From contig KN817774.1 in NCBI GenBank assembly GCA_000827495.1, positions 6,746 through 18,113 on the forward strand: a DNA stretch of 11,368 nucleotides, given 5' to 3'. The position numbers and the translations under genes are program-made. Positions 1 through 8,861 of this stretch are shown one piece after another. Below the pieces are notes generated by a model. The model was not told the origin of the DNA, did no database searches, and saw only the letters and a list, made by a program, of their open reading frames with translations. How positions within the stretch are numbered: the stretch's first letter is position 1; every line of letters starts with the position of its first letter. This DNA comes from Hypholoma sublateritium FD-334 SS-4 (taxonomy: Eukaryota > Basidiomycota > Agaricomycetes > Agaricales > Strophariaceae).

Positions 1-802
1 TATTGTGGTGCATATTTGCGTGAAGAGATACTGTAGAGATCTTATAGCTTCACAGTATTATTGGAGACAAAGTGCACTTCTGGAAATCTATCTTGGTGCA
101 TATTTGCGTGAAGAGATACTGTAGAGATCTCAGATCTCCTCAGTACTGCAAGATACAAAATGCACTACTTGCGATTTATTGGTGTGCATATTTGTGTGAA
201 GAAATACTGTAGAGAACTTACAGCTTCACAGTATTATCGGAGACAAAGTGCACTTCTGGAAATCTATCTTGGCTGATATTTGCGTGAAGAGATACTGTAG
301 AGATCTCAGATCTCCGCAGTATGATTGGAGACAAAGAACACTCTTGGCAATTCACCTTGATTGATATTTGCATGAAGAGATACTGTAGAGATCTCAGATC
401 TCCACAGTACTGCAAGATACAAATTGCACTACTTGCCATTTATTGTAGTGCATATTTGCGTGAAGAGATACTGTAGAGATCCCAGATCTCCGCAGTACTG
501 CAAGATACAAAGTGCACTACTTGCCATTTATTGTGGTACATATTTGCGTGAAGAGATACTGTAGAGATCTTAGACCTTCACAGTATTATCGGAGACCAAG
601 TGCACTGCTGGCAATGCACCTTGGTTGATATTTGCGTGAAGAGATCCTGTAGAGATCCCAGGTCTCTGCAGTATTATCGGAGACATGGCGCACTTGTTGT
701 GATCTACCTAGGTGGATATTTGCGTGAAGAAATAAAGTAGAGATCTCTACAATATTACAAGATCCCAAGTGCACTCCTTGCGATATTATCACTCTGTGCG
801 AA
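1..802. repeat. 88-bp tandem repeat array (minisatellite), truncated by window edge
   Basis: The sequence C/GATATTTGCG recurs at 11, 99, 187, 275, 363, 451, 539, 627 and 715, exactly 88 bp apart each time (the copies at 187 and 363 carry one change). This gives nine full units plus the tail of another at 1-10, so the array continues to the left. Each unit then reads TGAAGAGATACTGTAGAGATC with small changes. A more variable half follows that ends in GTGCAC and a T-rich stretch. No open frame runs through it and the repeat phase is not a multiple of three, so it is noncoding. Confidence 0.95.
384..412. repeat. Dyad-symmetric core of the 88-bp unit (best example)
   Basis: In this copy TACTGTAGAGATCT, one C, then AGATCTCCACAGTA form a 29-bp inverted repeat with 13 of 14 arm positions paired. 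The inner part GAGATCT-C-AGATCTC is perfect. The same core recurs in several other units, and the last full unit has a perfect 14-bp palindrome, GTAGAGATCTCTAC, at 737-750. It could form a hairpin or bind a dimeric protein; no function can be assigned from sequence. Confidence 0.75.
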
Positions 803-830
803 CTGTATGATTTGTGTAACTGCACATTCA

Positions 831-893
831 GGTATTTACGTGAGGTGACATGGAGATTATGTAGAAATCTGAGAGCTCCCGTATTACTGTTAT
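831..893. repeat. Decayed tenth copy of the 88-bp unit
   Basis: GGTATTTACGTGAGGTGACATGG and the sequence after it align with the unit start (ATATTTGCGTGAAGAGATACTG) and then with the TAGAGATCTCAGATCTCC part, but with many changes. The copy lies 116 bp after the last regular unit instead of 88. It marks the degenerate right border of the array. Confidence 0.6.
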
Positions 894-1475
894 GCAATGA
901 TGCAGCATATAACTTACAGCGGCCCATACATCAATTGCTATGCATGAACAATACCGTAGTAGCCCTGCATTACGATAAACAGTCAATTCACTTCTATAGT
1001 ATATAGCGCTAAACCAACTCATGATTTGCGAGGGAATAAATATGTTTAGGTACATCACACATGTGCTAAAGCATTACTCACAATCTGGAGCTCGAAGAGC
1101 TCCATATCAGCGGCTTTTCAGATGCATCTAAATATTTTTATTCACTCGCAAATATAGAGTTCGTTGATCGCTATACTATTGAGTTGAAATGCGCTCATTT
1201 ATTAGGTACAAATGAGCGGGGATGGAACACTCGGAAAGGGGGCGAGAAACATATATTCATTCTAATTACAGGCGTGGTTGTTGAGGTATATACGGTCTAC
1301 GAATTGACCGAACGCAGCGAATCAACCTTTCTTGGAATTTCCTGGTTTCGCAAATGGATTTGCCTTTCTTGGCGGAGGGAGACGTGCGGGTGGCGATGGG
1401 GGGGATAGATCGTCCATTTCCCTGTGGTACGGTACTAATTAAAACGAAATGAGTACAATATAAGCGTAGCAAATA
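894..1475. other. AT-rich intergenic stretch, no gene seen
   Basis: Only short open frames on both strands, without introns, motifs or composition typical of coding DNA. It lies just downstream of the stop codon of the minus-strand SNF2 gene and must contain its 3' UTR and polyadenylation site, but I cannot place them. GAGCTC occurs twice around GAA near 1088-1103; I see no meaning in it. Confidence 0.5.
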
Positions 1476-4400
1476 TTAAAGATAGTTACTACTCGAGGGC
1501 CTTGCAGCTGGTGTCTTCGAGCCGAGGCCTTCTTCGCTGTTCTTGGCGGGTGGCTTATCCGAGTGCCCTTGAAGTCGCGTTAAAGCTTCCTTCGGGTCGG
1601 GGATCTTTCGAGACGGTGGTAAGGAGTGAGTTTGACTTCCGGGGAGCTCATGAGGCGTTGTCGCTGGCAAGGAAGGTCGAACACCTTTCGCTGGTGGCTG
1701 GGGAGGGTGCGGCTGCGTGGATGGGCTAACACCCATGGATGCAGACACAGGGAGCGGGATGCGCGATGTGCGAAGGAGAGGGGTGCTTCCTGGGCCTTGT
1801 TGAGGAGAAATCCGCAGTCCTGGGGGTCGACGAATAGGATGAGAACCATCCAACGCTAGCGGCCGGGGGTGAGAAGTCGCATGTGGCGTCGACGTCATTT
1901 CAGGTAGCGTCAACGATAGAGTGGTGAGCTGCCCGGGCCCTTGAGGTACAAGGGGTTGGGTAGCTCCGAGGGAAGCGTTCTGTAAAAGAAGGGCGGCGAA
2001 TGGCTGGGGTGGGATGGGTTCGATAGTTGTTCGACTGTCGCCGTCCTCGTCATCTGATTTGTTGAGCTGTGGACGGATGCGCCCGCTGGCTTTGCTTGAC
2101 TTGATGGGAGTCAATACATCATTCGGCCTTTTACCAAGTACTGCGTAACGATCATGAGGTCAGACAAGTCGTTATCAACGACGGACGAATCATACTGACC
2201 GGAATGATCCTGATCGGGCGGCGGCGGTGGCGTCGCGGGGCTTCCTCCTGCTCGGGATATCATGAATAGAGATATATATGCAGTATGCAGAACTCGTACC
2301 AGGACCGACGGATCGCATCAAGTCGTCTCCTGACGAGCGACGACGTGGAGAGTGCGGCGAAGCCGGACGCGGGACACCGCCAGACGGTGGGCTGGCATCC
2401 ATATCTACGTCCATTGACTGTGCTACGGGGCCACCTTGAGGAAGCTCGTCAGCATCCGTGTCGATGCCCTGCGAAGCGGGGCCGGATTGGAAAGGGTCTG
2501 TGTGGGTTACGGCCGCCTCGTCGGAATTCGCGTCCTGCATTTGCTGTGGGAAGGAATCGATATCCATCACCTCGTTTCCGGCGTTCTGACTGTTGCTAGA
2601 GTCGGGTTGGAGAACGCCGCCGGTACTCAGGCTGGGCACGGAGGGTTCAGGTGAGTCGAATCTCGGATTTCCCTTGCTCTTCGCCCTCCCTTTCCCTTTC
2701 GACGCCGCCTTGACCTCCTTCATCTTGTCCTTCTCCATCCTAGCCACCATCTTTTCCTGCACTTTTGCTGCCTTTGCTGCTGCCCTGTCCTCTGCCCTCG
2801 CATCCGCATCCGCCTTCGCTTTCCCCTTCTTTTCATTCGCCTGAGCTGTGGGGACCTTCTCCTTTGAATCACTGGAGACAGACTGGGACGCTGCGCTTGC
2901 TGATATGTTACTCGCGCGGAGCTTCCCCTTGGACTTCGGTCGATTTTCTGAATGCGCGGAAGCCGATGGATTTGTGTCTACAGAGGGTGTGCCGTCCGCA
3001 TCTTCGTTTGTGGCCTTAGACGCCCTGGCCTTCTGACGGCGTGGTTTGGTGCTGGCTGAGCTGATACTTTCGTCGTCGTCGTCGTCGTGTATATCGCCTC
3101 CGCCGCCCGAAAGTAAGTCATACAATTCTGGCGGAGAAATTAGTCAGTAGGAAAATTGGCACAAATAAAAACGCACCTTGTCCCGCCTTCTTCGATAAGA
3201 AAGCCTCCATCATATCCTGCTTTCCCTCAGCCATATTGGCTATGAGAACGTCGGCCGTCTCGTTTCCGAGCAAATGGATAGACAGGACGGGCTTCTTTTG
3301 TGGTTGTCTATGTACGCGGCCTGTCATTTGCAGGACGTCTTGAGCGCTCCAAGGTTGATCCTATCGATACCTGGTCAGCGAAGGGGTCAGATGTGATGGG
3401 TGGATATCATACCAAAAATATTATCAACGAGCAGAATGCTAGGTTTATGCCCGTCGTTCCGACGGACGACAGCGCAAGCACACGGTACTGGGATTGTGTT
3501 CGAAATTTCTTGAGGACCTCGGTCCGCCTGTCAAACGACATGCTGCCATTGATAGACAGTACCTTCATGCCGTACAGCTTAAAGATCTAGAAACGATACG
3601 TGAAAGAAAGCTTGAATGTAGAAAACGGGAACTTACGTTGATGAATAGACCTATCATCGACGGAAATTCCGTGAATACCACGATCTTGTCATCATTTGTC
3701 GCGGATTTTTTATTGGCGGGCGGGATCGGCGGAAAATGTACTTGACCATCTCCAAACGTTGGAATCGCAAGCCCATCTCGCTGCAGAAAATACTGGCACA
3801 GCCGCGCTGCGGTATCGAGCTTCGTAGACTTGACAGGCTCCCATTCTTTGAGGGAATTGAAATATGGTATGGCATCTTCTGGATCTTCGCGAGCGAACAT
3901 AACAGAGGTCCTGTACTCTATGTAGAACCCCCGCGTCGTCAGCTTCGACGACATGTTTCCCATTTCTACACTGGAAGCGCCGATGTCAGGTAACATGGTA
4001 AAACCATTTAATATCTTGACTTACTTCTCTTGGAGAGACTTCCCGTGATCCGTGATGATTTGAAGCTCGCGCTCAGTCAAATCGACGTATACATATTCCG
4101 TCCGAAGAGGCGGAAGGGGAATGAGGCGGGTTCCTTTCCAATCCAGGCTGTCCCTCATGCGTCGAATAACATGGCCTGCTGAGCTTTCGTGCATGCGACG
4201 AGCGATCTCAACTTGCTTGAGCTTGACAACGTCTCGTTCGGAGTCGTCGTCAGTTAGTGGATCGTAGCCGTCAGGACGCTCCTTCCGAGCTAGACGCAGC
4301 CCACGGGCGTCTTCCTTCTCCTCGTTCCAAGCTTCGAGGGTGAAAAAGTGGGGAATTCCCGTCAAACGGCCCATGGCGGCAAGATCCTATGAAAACATGT

Positions 4401-6530
4401 CAATNACGAAGAGACNAAGANAGANGTNTGCNTTNNCTAACCTTCGTNGAAGTTTGAAGGGGCGTCGCGGTCAGAGGCATGCGTATGATGCATCTGTCGA
4501 GGATACTGAGCACCGCTGTGTGTTTGAGTCCATGATTCCGGTAGGTGTGAGCCTCGTCGATTATACCGGAGAGAAACCTTTGGCCGAACAAAGAAAGCGA
4601 AAGACGCTCCGCGGTTACGCTGCGAAGCAACTCTGGGAGGGCCCATGGAAGGTCGGCGCCGCCGAGTTTGGATTTCTTCGAATATAATTCGCTATACTCT
4701 TTTTGTAGAGTCTGTACTATGTATAAGCGGGACGAATGATGCGTGGGTTATAAGATCACTAACCGACTGGGTTACAAAGATGATGATGGACGATGGGCTG
4801 TGGTTCGTCGCTGCAAAGGGGCCATTGGGCCCCCAAAAGAATTGACGTTCGTCCTTCGCCATAGGATACGTGAGTATGTCAATCCCCTTTGGTGCAAAGA
4901 GGGTGCGGATTTCGTCGATCCACTGTGACATGAGTGTTCCAGGAATGACAATGAGATGAGGGAGGTGGGGAATTTGTTTCTCCTCGCCCAGGTACGGCCT
5001 CTCCCCTGACACGGTTTAGTAAGAGAAGAGGTCAGCCGAGTGAAAGTTTAGCTGCTTACTTAGTATGGGGGGCATCACATGGACGGTCGCTATCTGGCGC
5101 ATCGCGGCATCTGCTAGAAAGGCTATGACGGTAGCCGCCTGATACGTTTTCCCGAGCCCAACTTCATCGGATATGAGCACTCCTGTGCAAAGATTGGGTG
5201 ATGGCTTCTCCGCGAAGCATGTCCTGATGATAGCGTGAACGCCGGCCAGCTGGTGCCAGTGAAAATCGAGGTTCACAAGAAACGGGATATTCTCAGCGTT
5301 TTCGACAAAGGCTGCGGGAGATGCCCAAGGATTGAGGCCATCCGTACGACGATGATTATTGAAGAGGAATGGGATGTCTTGGAAGAACCCGAGATTCTCA
5401 GCCAGCTGGGTAGGGCTCATTCCAGCCTCGTATTCTACGCCGGTGTCGCCGCCGTTGAGCGACTGTTCCAAAGGGCCGAGCTCGTTCCGGTGGTACTCGA
5501 TAATTGGGTTATCGTTTTGCGAATTCTGGGGGATATCGAAGAATTCGCGGTACATGTTCATCATTGCTTGTACGTTGTCGTCCGTCGCCAGCGACTTGAT
5601 CATTTCGTTAGATAATTTGAATAAGGCTGCGGAATAAGGCTCAGAATATGACGTTGCTGAACGTTGAATGACTTACGAGGTAAGGTTGATTTCTTCTTCT
5701 TCGTTTTCGTCGTAACATCGGCACCCAGCTCCTGCATCAGCCGTTCGAGCTCACCCTCCATACGCTCGACCTTCTCCATGCTCTCGGAAGTGTTGATGAG
5801 TTCGGCGACATTGCGCCACCTTGCTACAGCCCGAATAACGGAGGCGACTTTGGCCCTCGTCAGTTTACTCTGGTTTAGCGCTGTGCGGCGACGGTAGAAC
5901 ATTAGCGACAATAAATCGATGGCGCCTGGCATACTCACCGTTAAAGGATGCAAGTACCTGCTCTTCGAGCGTTTCGAATCTACCCTGCGCACGATCGAGA
6001 CGCCTCGTGAGGTTGTACCACGTACGTTGCGCGATTGCCTGCAGAGGGAGACGGTAGCGAATGTGCAAGCGACCATGTTCATCCAGGGTCTCGGGGCCCA
6101 GCAGTTGCAGCGCGATATCATCGATGCAGTAGGGGATATACGTCGGTCCTCCGTTCTTTCGTGATTCCGCGTCGATGTCGGCCGGGTGGCAGTTGGCGGA
6201 GGCGAAGCAAGCGGCGATCTTCTCGTGAATCTTTGCAGATTTGCACATTGAAGACACCCACGTCTGCCATCGCTTGCGCCCCGGAAGAGTCGTCCCACGA
6301 TTACTGGAGGCGAATAAAATCTTAGCGTCTTCGGTTGGCTTCGCCTGGTATTGGTCATGGAATGATTTGACATTGGCCAAGTCGGCGGCGCTCCACCCCT
6401 TTGGAAGAACAGAGGATGTAGGGTCATCGAAGCAGAGCACGACCCCAGTCAGGTCCTGCCAAGTAGGAAGGTTCCAGATACATAACTGGTATAGCTTGAG
6501 CAGCGCACTAGCAATAGTTTGAGTAGGCAT
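1476..6530 (-). CDS. SNF2-family DNA-dependent ATPase/helicase-like protein, 12 exons
   Basis: Proposed exons (minus strand): 6530-5939, 5880-5677, 5626-5060, 5005-4764, 4711-4442, 4386-4025, 3970-3637, 3586-3413, 3360-3177, 3127-2300, 2247-2200, 2140-1476. The eleven introns are 49-59 bp, all GT-AG, and every phase joins, giving about 1,489 residues. Motifs in order: coiled-coil-like helix 228-252; Walker A DEVGLGKT 419-426; motif Ia LIVIPGTLMSQW near 472-483; DEAH 587-590; LTATP 615-619; KIVVFTEF 841-848; motif V SSVGTTGINLAF about 897-908; motif VI QMTGRVHR 926-933. Residues from about 980 on are acidic, Lys-rich, then Ser/Pro-rich and probably disordered, with basic clusters that could send it to the nucleus. 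The family hydrolyses ATP to translocate on DNA and remodel nucleosomes or displace bound proteins. The N-terminal 265 residues match no domain I know. Start: ATG at 6530 has A at -3. The subfamily is unresolved. Confidence 0.93.
2141..2199 (-). other. Intron 11 of the SNF2 gene, candidate alternative splice
   Basis: GTCAGT donor, TTACGCAG acceptor, 59 bp. Removing it joins DQDHS to VLGKRPNDVLTP and opens the 221-residue Ser/Pro-rich last exon. If it is kept, the frame stays open through the intron and stops at 2111, giving a protein of about 1,297 residues with a different 29-residue end (…LVKGRMMY). Both reading frames look plausible, so alternative C termini are possible. Confidence 0.55.
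3071..3088. repeat. (CGT)6 trinucleotide run inside exon 10
   Basis: Six CGT units on the plus strand. On the coding strand they encode most of the Asp run in DIHDDDDDESIS, just after the helicase core. Slippage here would change only the length of the acidic run. Confidence 0.8.
4387..4441 (-). other. Intron 5 of the SNF2 gene, crowded with ambiguous bases
   Basis: The 55-bp intron starts GTTAGN and ends CATAG. It holds eight of the nine Ns of this neighbourhood (4405, 4416, 4421, 4425, 4428, 4432, 4435, 4436). The ninth, 4448, is in exon 5 at the third base of a TCN codon, which is serine whatever the base is. Splicing joins LTATPLQTSTK to DLAAMGRL in phase 0. Confidence 0.85.
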
Positions 6531-6583
6531 TTTGAGGCAAGTAGAATGCTTCTTTGGAAACTTAGGGGCGGAGAGACGCGCGG

Positions 6584-6593
6584 TATATGTATA
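6584..6593 (-). promoter_or_regulatory. TATA-like sequence before the SNF2 gene
   Basis: On the minus strand TATACATATA lies about 55 bp before the ATG at 6530. Position and composition fit a core promoter element, but the match is weak evidence. If a further 5' exon exists, this stretch would instead be exon sequence. Confidence 0.3.
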
Positions 6594-6637
6594 GGCCGGT
6601 GTAACATGATAATGATTTAACTCAAGTACAATAACAG

Positions 6638-6777
6638 CTAGGAAAACGCAGCGCGAGGGTCGTAGACATCGGCGAAGCGGTGAGTTGAGCCGATCCAGAT
6701 AGACAATGGAGATACTGGAGGCGGTGCTTCAGGGAACGGCCGTAATACAACAGGGGTAGAGACTTACAGGACAGCAT
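6638..6777 (-). other. Possible extra 5' exon and intron of the SNF2 gene
   Basis: On the minus strand ATGCTGTCCT (6777-6768) is followed directly by a strong donor GTAAGT (from 6767). A T-rich acceptor TTTTCCTAG ends at 6638. The 130-bp intron would be phase 1. The frame after it stays open without a stop into the ATG at 6530, adding about 40 residues. It is longer than all other introns of the gene, so I kept 6530 as the start; the introduced segment may instead lie in the 5' UTR. Confidence 0.3.
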
Positions 6778-7043
6778 GGCGAGCAGAGATCAATCTACGT
6801 CGTCGGCCGCCTTGCCGATTCTGGGAGACAAGACATGAAGGCTAAGCTGATATGTACCGAAAGCGCGTGGTCAGATTGAGGGCGCAGGGCACAATACTGA
6901 TTATATGGAGAACTTACCTGATGTACGGTAGATACCGCGCAATTGGAAAGCTTTCCGTGGAGTCGTCGCATGAAGCCGATGGGTTCGTTCTGGCGTCATC
7001 GTGGAAGATGAAGGACTCGCGTGCCGTCGCGCCGTCGTTTGAA
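6778..7043. other. Upstream flank of the SNF2 gene, no gene seen
   Basis: No convincing coding frame. On the minus strand a GGTAAGT donor-like site lies near 6917, and an ATATCAG acceptor-like site near 6846; these may mark introns of a longer 5' leader. At 7030-7043 a stretch near CCGTCGTTTGAA resembles sequence outside the other arm of the large inverted repeat, so the repeat cluster probably begins a little before 7044. Confidence 0.4.
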
Positions 7044-7420
7044 GGTTGCGTCGTCCTCGTGTCCTGGTTGTTCGTCCTCGGTGTCGGCAAAGAGCCATAC
7101 AAGACGCTGAAGATAGCACTCCGGCGCCTGTAGGCACAGGGCGCGGGAGATATGACTCCAGCGTCCTGGGACCCGCACGATGGTGGTGGCGGGTCNAGAG
7201 CCTTAGATTTGAAATTGATCGAAGCGCGTGACGCCTTTGTTTGGTCGCAGCCGCGAACACAAACATTGGACTTAGATCAATTTCAAATCTCTCGACCTGC
7301 CGCCACATCGCGCAGCNGGTCCAGGACGCCGGAGTCGTACCTCCTGCGTCCTGTGGCTACAGGTGCCGGAGTATTATCTCCAGTGTCTCTTCTATCTAAT
7401 CGATGGCCTTTACGATCTCG
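7044..7420 (+). repeat. Left arm of a perfect 377-bp inverted repeat
   Basis: Every base from 7044 to 7420 is matched by the reverse complement of 8862-9238 (paired positions sum to 16282). I checked this line by line, including the Ns at 7196 and 7317, which mirror those at 9086 and 8965. Homology breaks sharply at both ends. The arms are 1,441 bp apart. The arm encodes no credible protein as it stands. It is a diverged palindrome in its own right. Confidence 0.97.
7098..7395. repeat. Fold-back (palindromic) element inside the left arm
   Basis: AGATTTGAAATTGATC at 7205-7220 is perfectly complementary to 7275-7290, around a 54-bp loop. Beyond this stem the halves keep pairing with gaps out to about 7098 and 7395. 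Over 69 aligned bases I count 11 substitutions, 10 of them transitions, five at CpG against TpG or CpA. The long inverted halves and small centre are like a MITE or fold-back element. No transposase is present, and I found no target-site duplication. The right arm holds the same element at 8887-9184. Confidence 0.8.
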
Positions 7421-7436
7421 CAGTGGGACCTAGTGG

Positions 7437-7516
7437 GACCCAGCCAGAGTCGTACCTCGTGCGCGGGCCTGTGCTTAGTACTACAGGTGCCGGAGTACTA
7501 TCTCCAGCGTCTCGTA
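7437..7516 (+). repeat. Diverged repeat module inward of the left arm
   Basis: Similar to the module at 7318-7392 and, in mirror position, to 8768-8843. It reads CAGCCAGAGTCGTACCTCG, an insert-bearing middle, CTACAG, then GTGCCGGAGTACTATCTCCA. The similarity with the mirror module runs a little further, through GTATGCACTTTCGACGA to about 7530. The last part codes for VPEYYLQRLVCTF in the plus direction. Confidence 0.75.
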
Positions 7517-7530
7517 TGCACTTTCGACGA

Positions 7531-8767
7531 GAACTATGGAAGGATTTTCGATGGAGTTTGCGCACGACGGGTTACGGTGCTGGGCTGAACTTCTCTAGCG
7601 GCCCATCATGTTACCATGAGGTACGTTGTTCGTACATTTCGTGTGTTCTCCATCTCACCTACGGTCTTGGGCCTTCTTGTTTTCTGCTGGACTTAGATTA
7701 TTGTTCCTACCACTCTCCCGGCCCGACGCCGTTCCTCACCTACAGATATCTCAGATTGGGTCTAGACCCATTATGCTTTATGTGCGTACCGCGTTCGCTC
7801 TCTGAGAAAGACTAATATTTCCTGAGCACCCCAGTCGAGCTGCATACCCCCGTACCACCAGCACACTTCCCTCATGTGTTTTAGATTGCTCCCCGTTTCC
7901 GACTCTGTAGTTATTTCCACCATCGTGCCGCCATGCGCTATGCATGTTAATTTTTTTATACAAATATAATTGTGTGGTACTCGAAATCCCCACCGCGACA
8001 TTCTCTCGCCGCTCGCGTGCTCTGCGCCAAAAATAAGAAAGAGCTTTCTCCTTTAATGCACTCTGATATCCGTCGACATCAGCTCACAGGAATTCATGCC
8101 ACAAATCAGACCCTCCACCCGCTTGCGCCGCGCTTTCAGAAAACGATGCCGTCAGAAAGACGCCTACATATAAAAATGATACATTGTATTCGCTTCTGAA
8201 AGCAGCTACTACGTCTTCATTTACAGAGTTTTGACATTTTTACTCCGATGCCATCTTGTATATTCTCCCCATTCCGTCTTAAAAGTCATGTCGAATATGT
8301 CTTGTAAAATAAGCAACCGTCGTTCGCGCCTTCGAAGACTATAGCCGCTAAATGTTCCCGGGCAACCGTAGATATCGAGAAATGGAGTTCTACAAGCATC
8401 AGGAAATGGAATTGATAAAAATGATAGATACGCGTACGGGGAGCAGCATGTGGGTACCGATCAAGTTTATCCGCACCGCAGAGGCTGAGCTCGGCTAAAG
8501 CACCGAACCCAGATCGCCATCCTCGAGGCGCACTGGCAGAGGATACCATGGATGATATGCTAACTCCGGGAGAGGTCAGAGTAACGGTTGGCGCGAGGGC
8601 GGAGAAGTTACCGATAAATGCTGCAGAAAGTGCAGGCCGGCGGCGTCACTGCCCAAGCACAGCGGCACAGAGTATATCGATGCAAGATGGGTTGCGCGTG
8701 CTTAGCTTAATCGTCGTTATTCAGAAGAGCTGTATAGATATTCTTCCCGTTTGTCGTCGAAAGCGCA
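7531..8767. other. Spacer between the inverted repeats, no gene seen
   Basis: Only short overlapping frames on both strands. I see no conserved motif, spliced gene, tRNA or transposase. The AT-rich part at 7945-7972 and the scattered splice-like sites do not assemble into a model. It may be host DNA between two insertions or the inside of an old element. Confidence 0.5.
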
Positions 8768-8843
8768 TACGAGACACTGGAGATAATACTCCGGCACCTG
8801 TAAGCACAGGGCGCAGGAGGTAAGACTCCGGCGTCCTGGGAGC
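8768..8843 (-). repeat. Diverged repeat module inward of the right arm
   Basis: Minus-strand copy of the module. Core after TTACAG (ending 8798) encodes VPEYYLQCLVCAF at 8797 downward. It sits at the mirror position of the module at 7437-7516 to within 2 bp at the core, but is clearly diverged from it, unlike the perfect 377-bp arms next to it. Confidence 0.75.
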
Positions 8844-8861
8844 CGGTGCACGCAATAGATA

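Noticed and set aside
1..802. CRISPR array
   Set aside because: The units are contiguous 88-bp tandem copies without unique spacers, and the genes are eukaryotic with spliceosomal introns.
218..927. Open frames on the minus strand across the 88-bp array and its border
   Set aside because: They follow the repeat, change frame between units because 88 is not a multiple of three, and show no conserved protein feature.
2285..3036. Several plus-strand frames opposite the tail of the SNF2 gene
   Set aside because: They are shadows of the GC-rich, low-complexity exon 10 and have no motif or splice structure of their own.
5600..6427. A 275-residue minus-strand frame that overlaps exon 1 of the SNF2 gene
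   Set aside because: Only its end (5880-5677) is real, as exon 2; the rest is exon 1 in the wrong frame plus intron 1.
5235..6522. Plus-strand frames of 81-126 residues opposite exons 1-3 of the SNF2 gene
   Set aside because: The minus strand carries clear helicase motifs here; the antisense frames break at its introns and resemble nothing.
7152..7433. A 93-residue frame in the left inverted arm and its mirror copy in the right arm
   Set aside because: It runs straight through the fold-back stem, loop and the acceptor-like site and contains Ns; it is open by chance in GC-rich repeat DNA.
8286..8549. An 87-residue minus-strand frame in the spacer
   Set aside because: No homologous motif, no splice partners and no promoter features.
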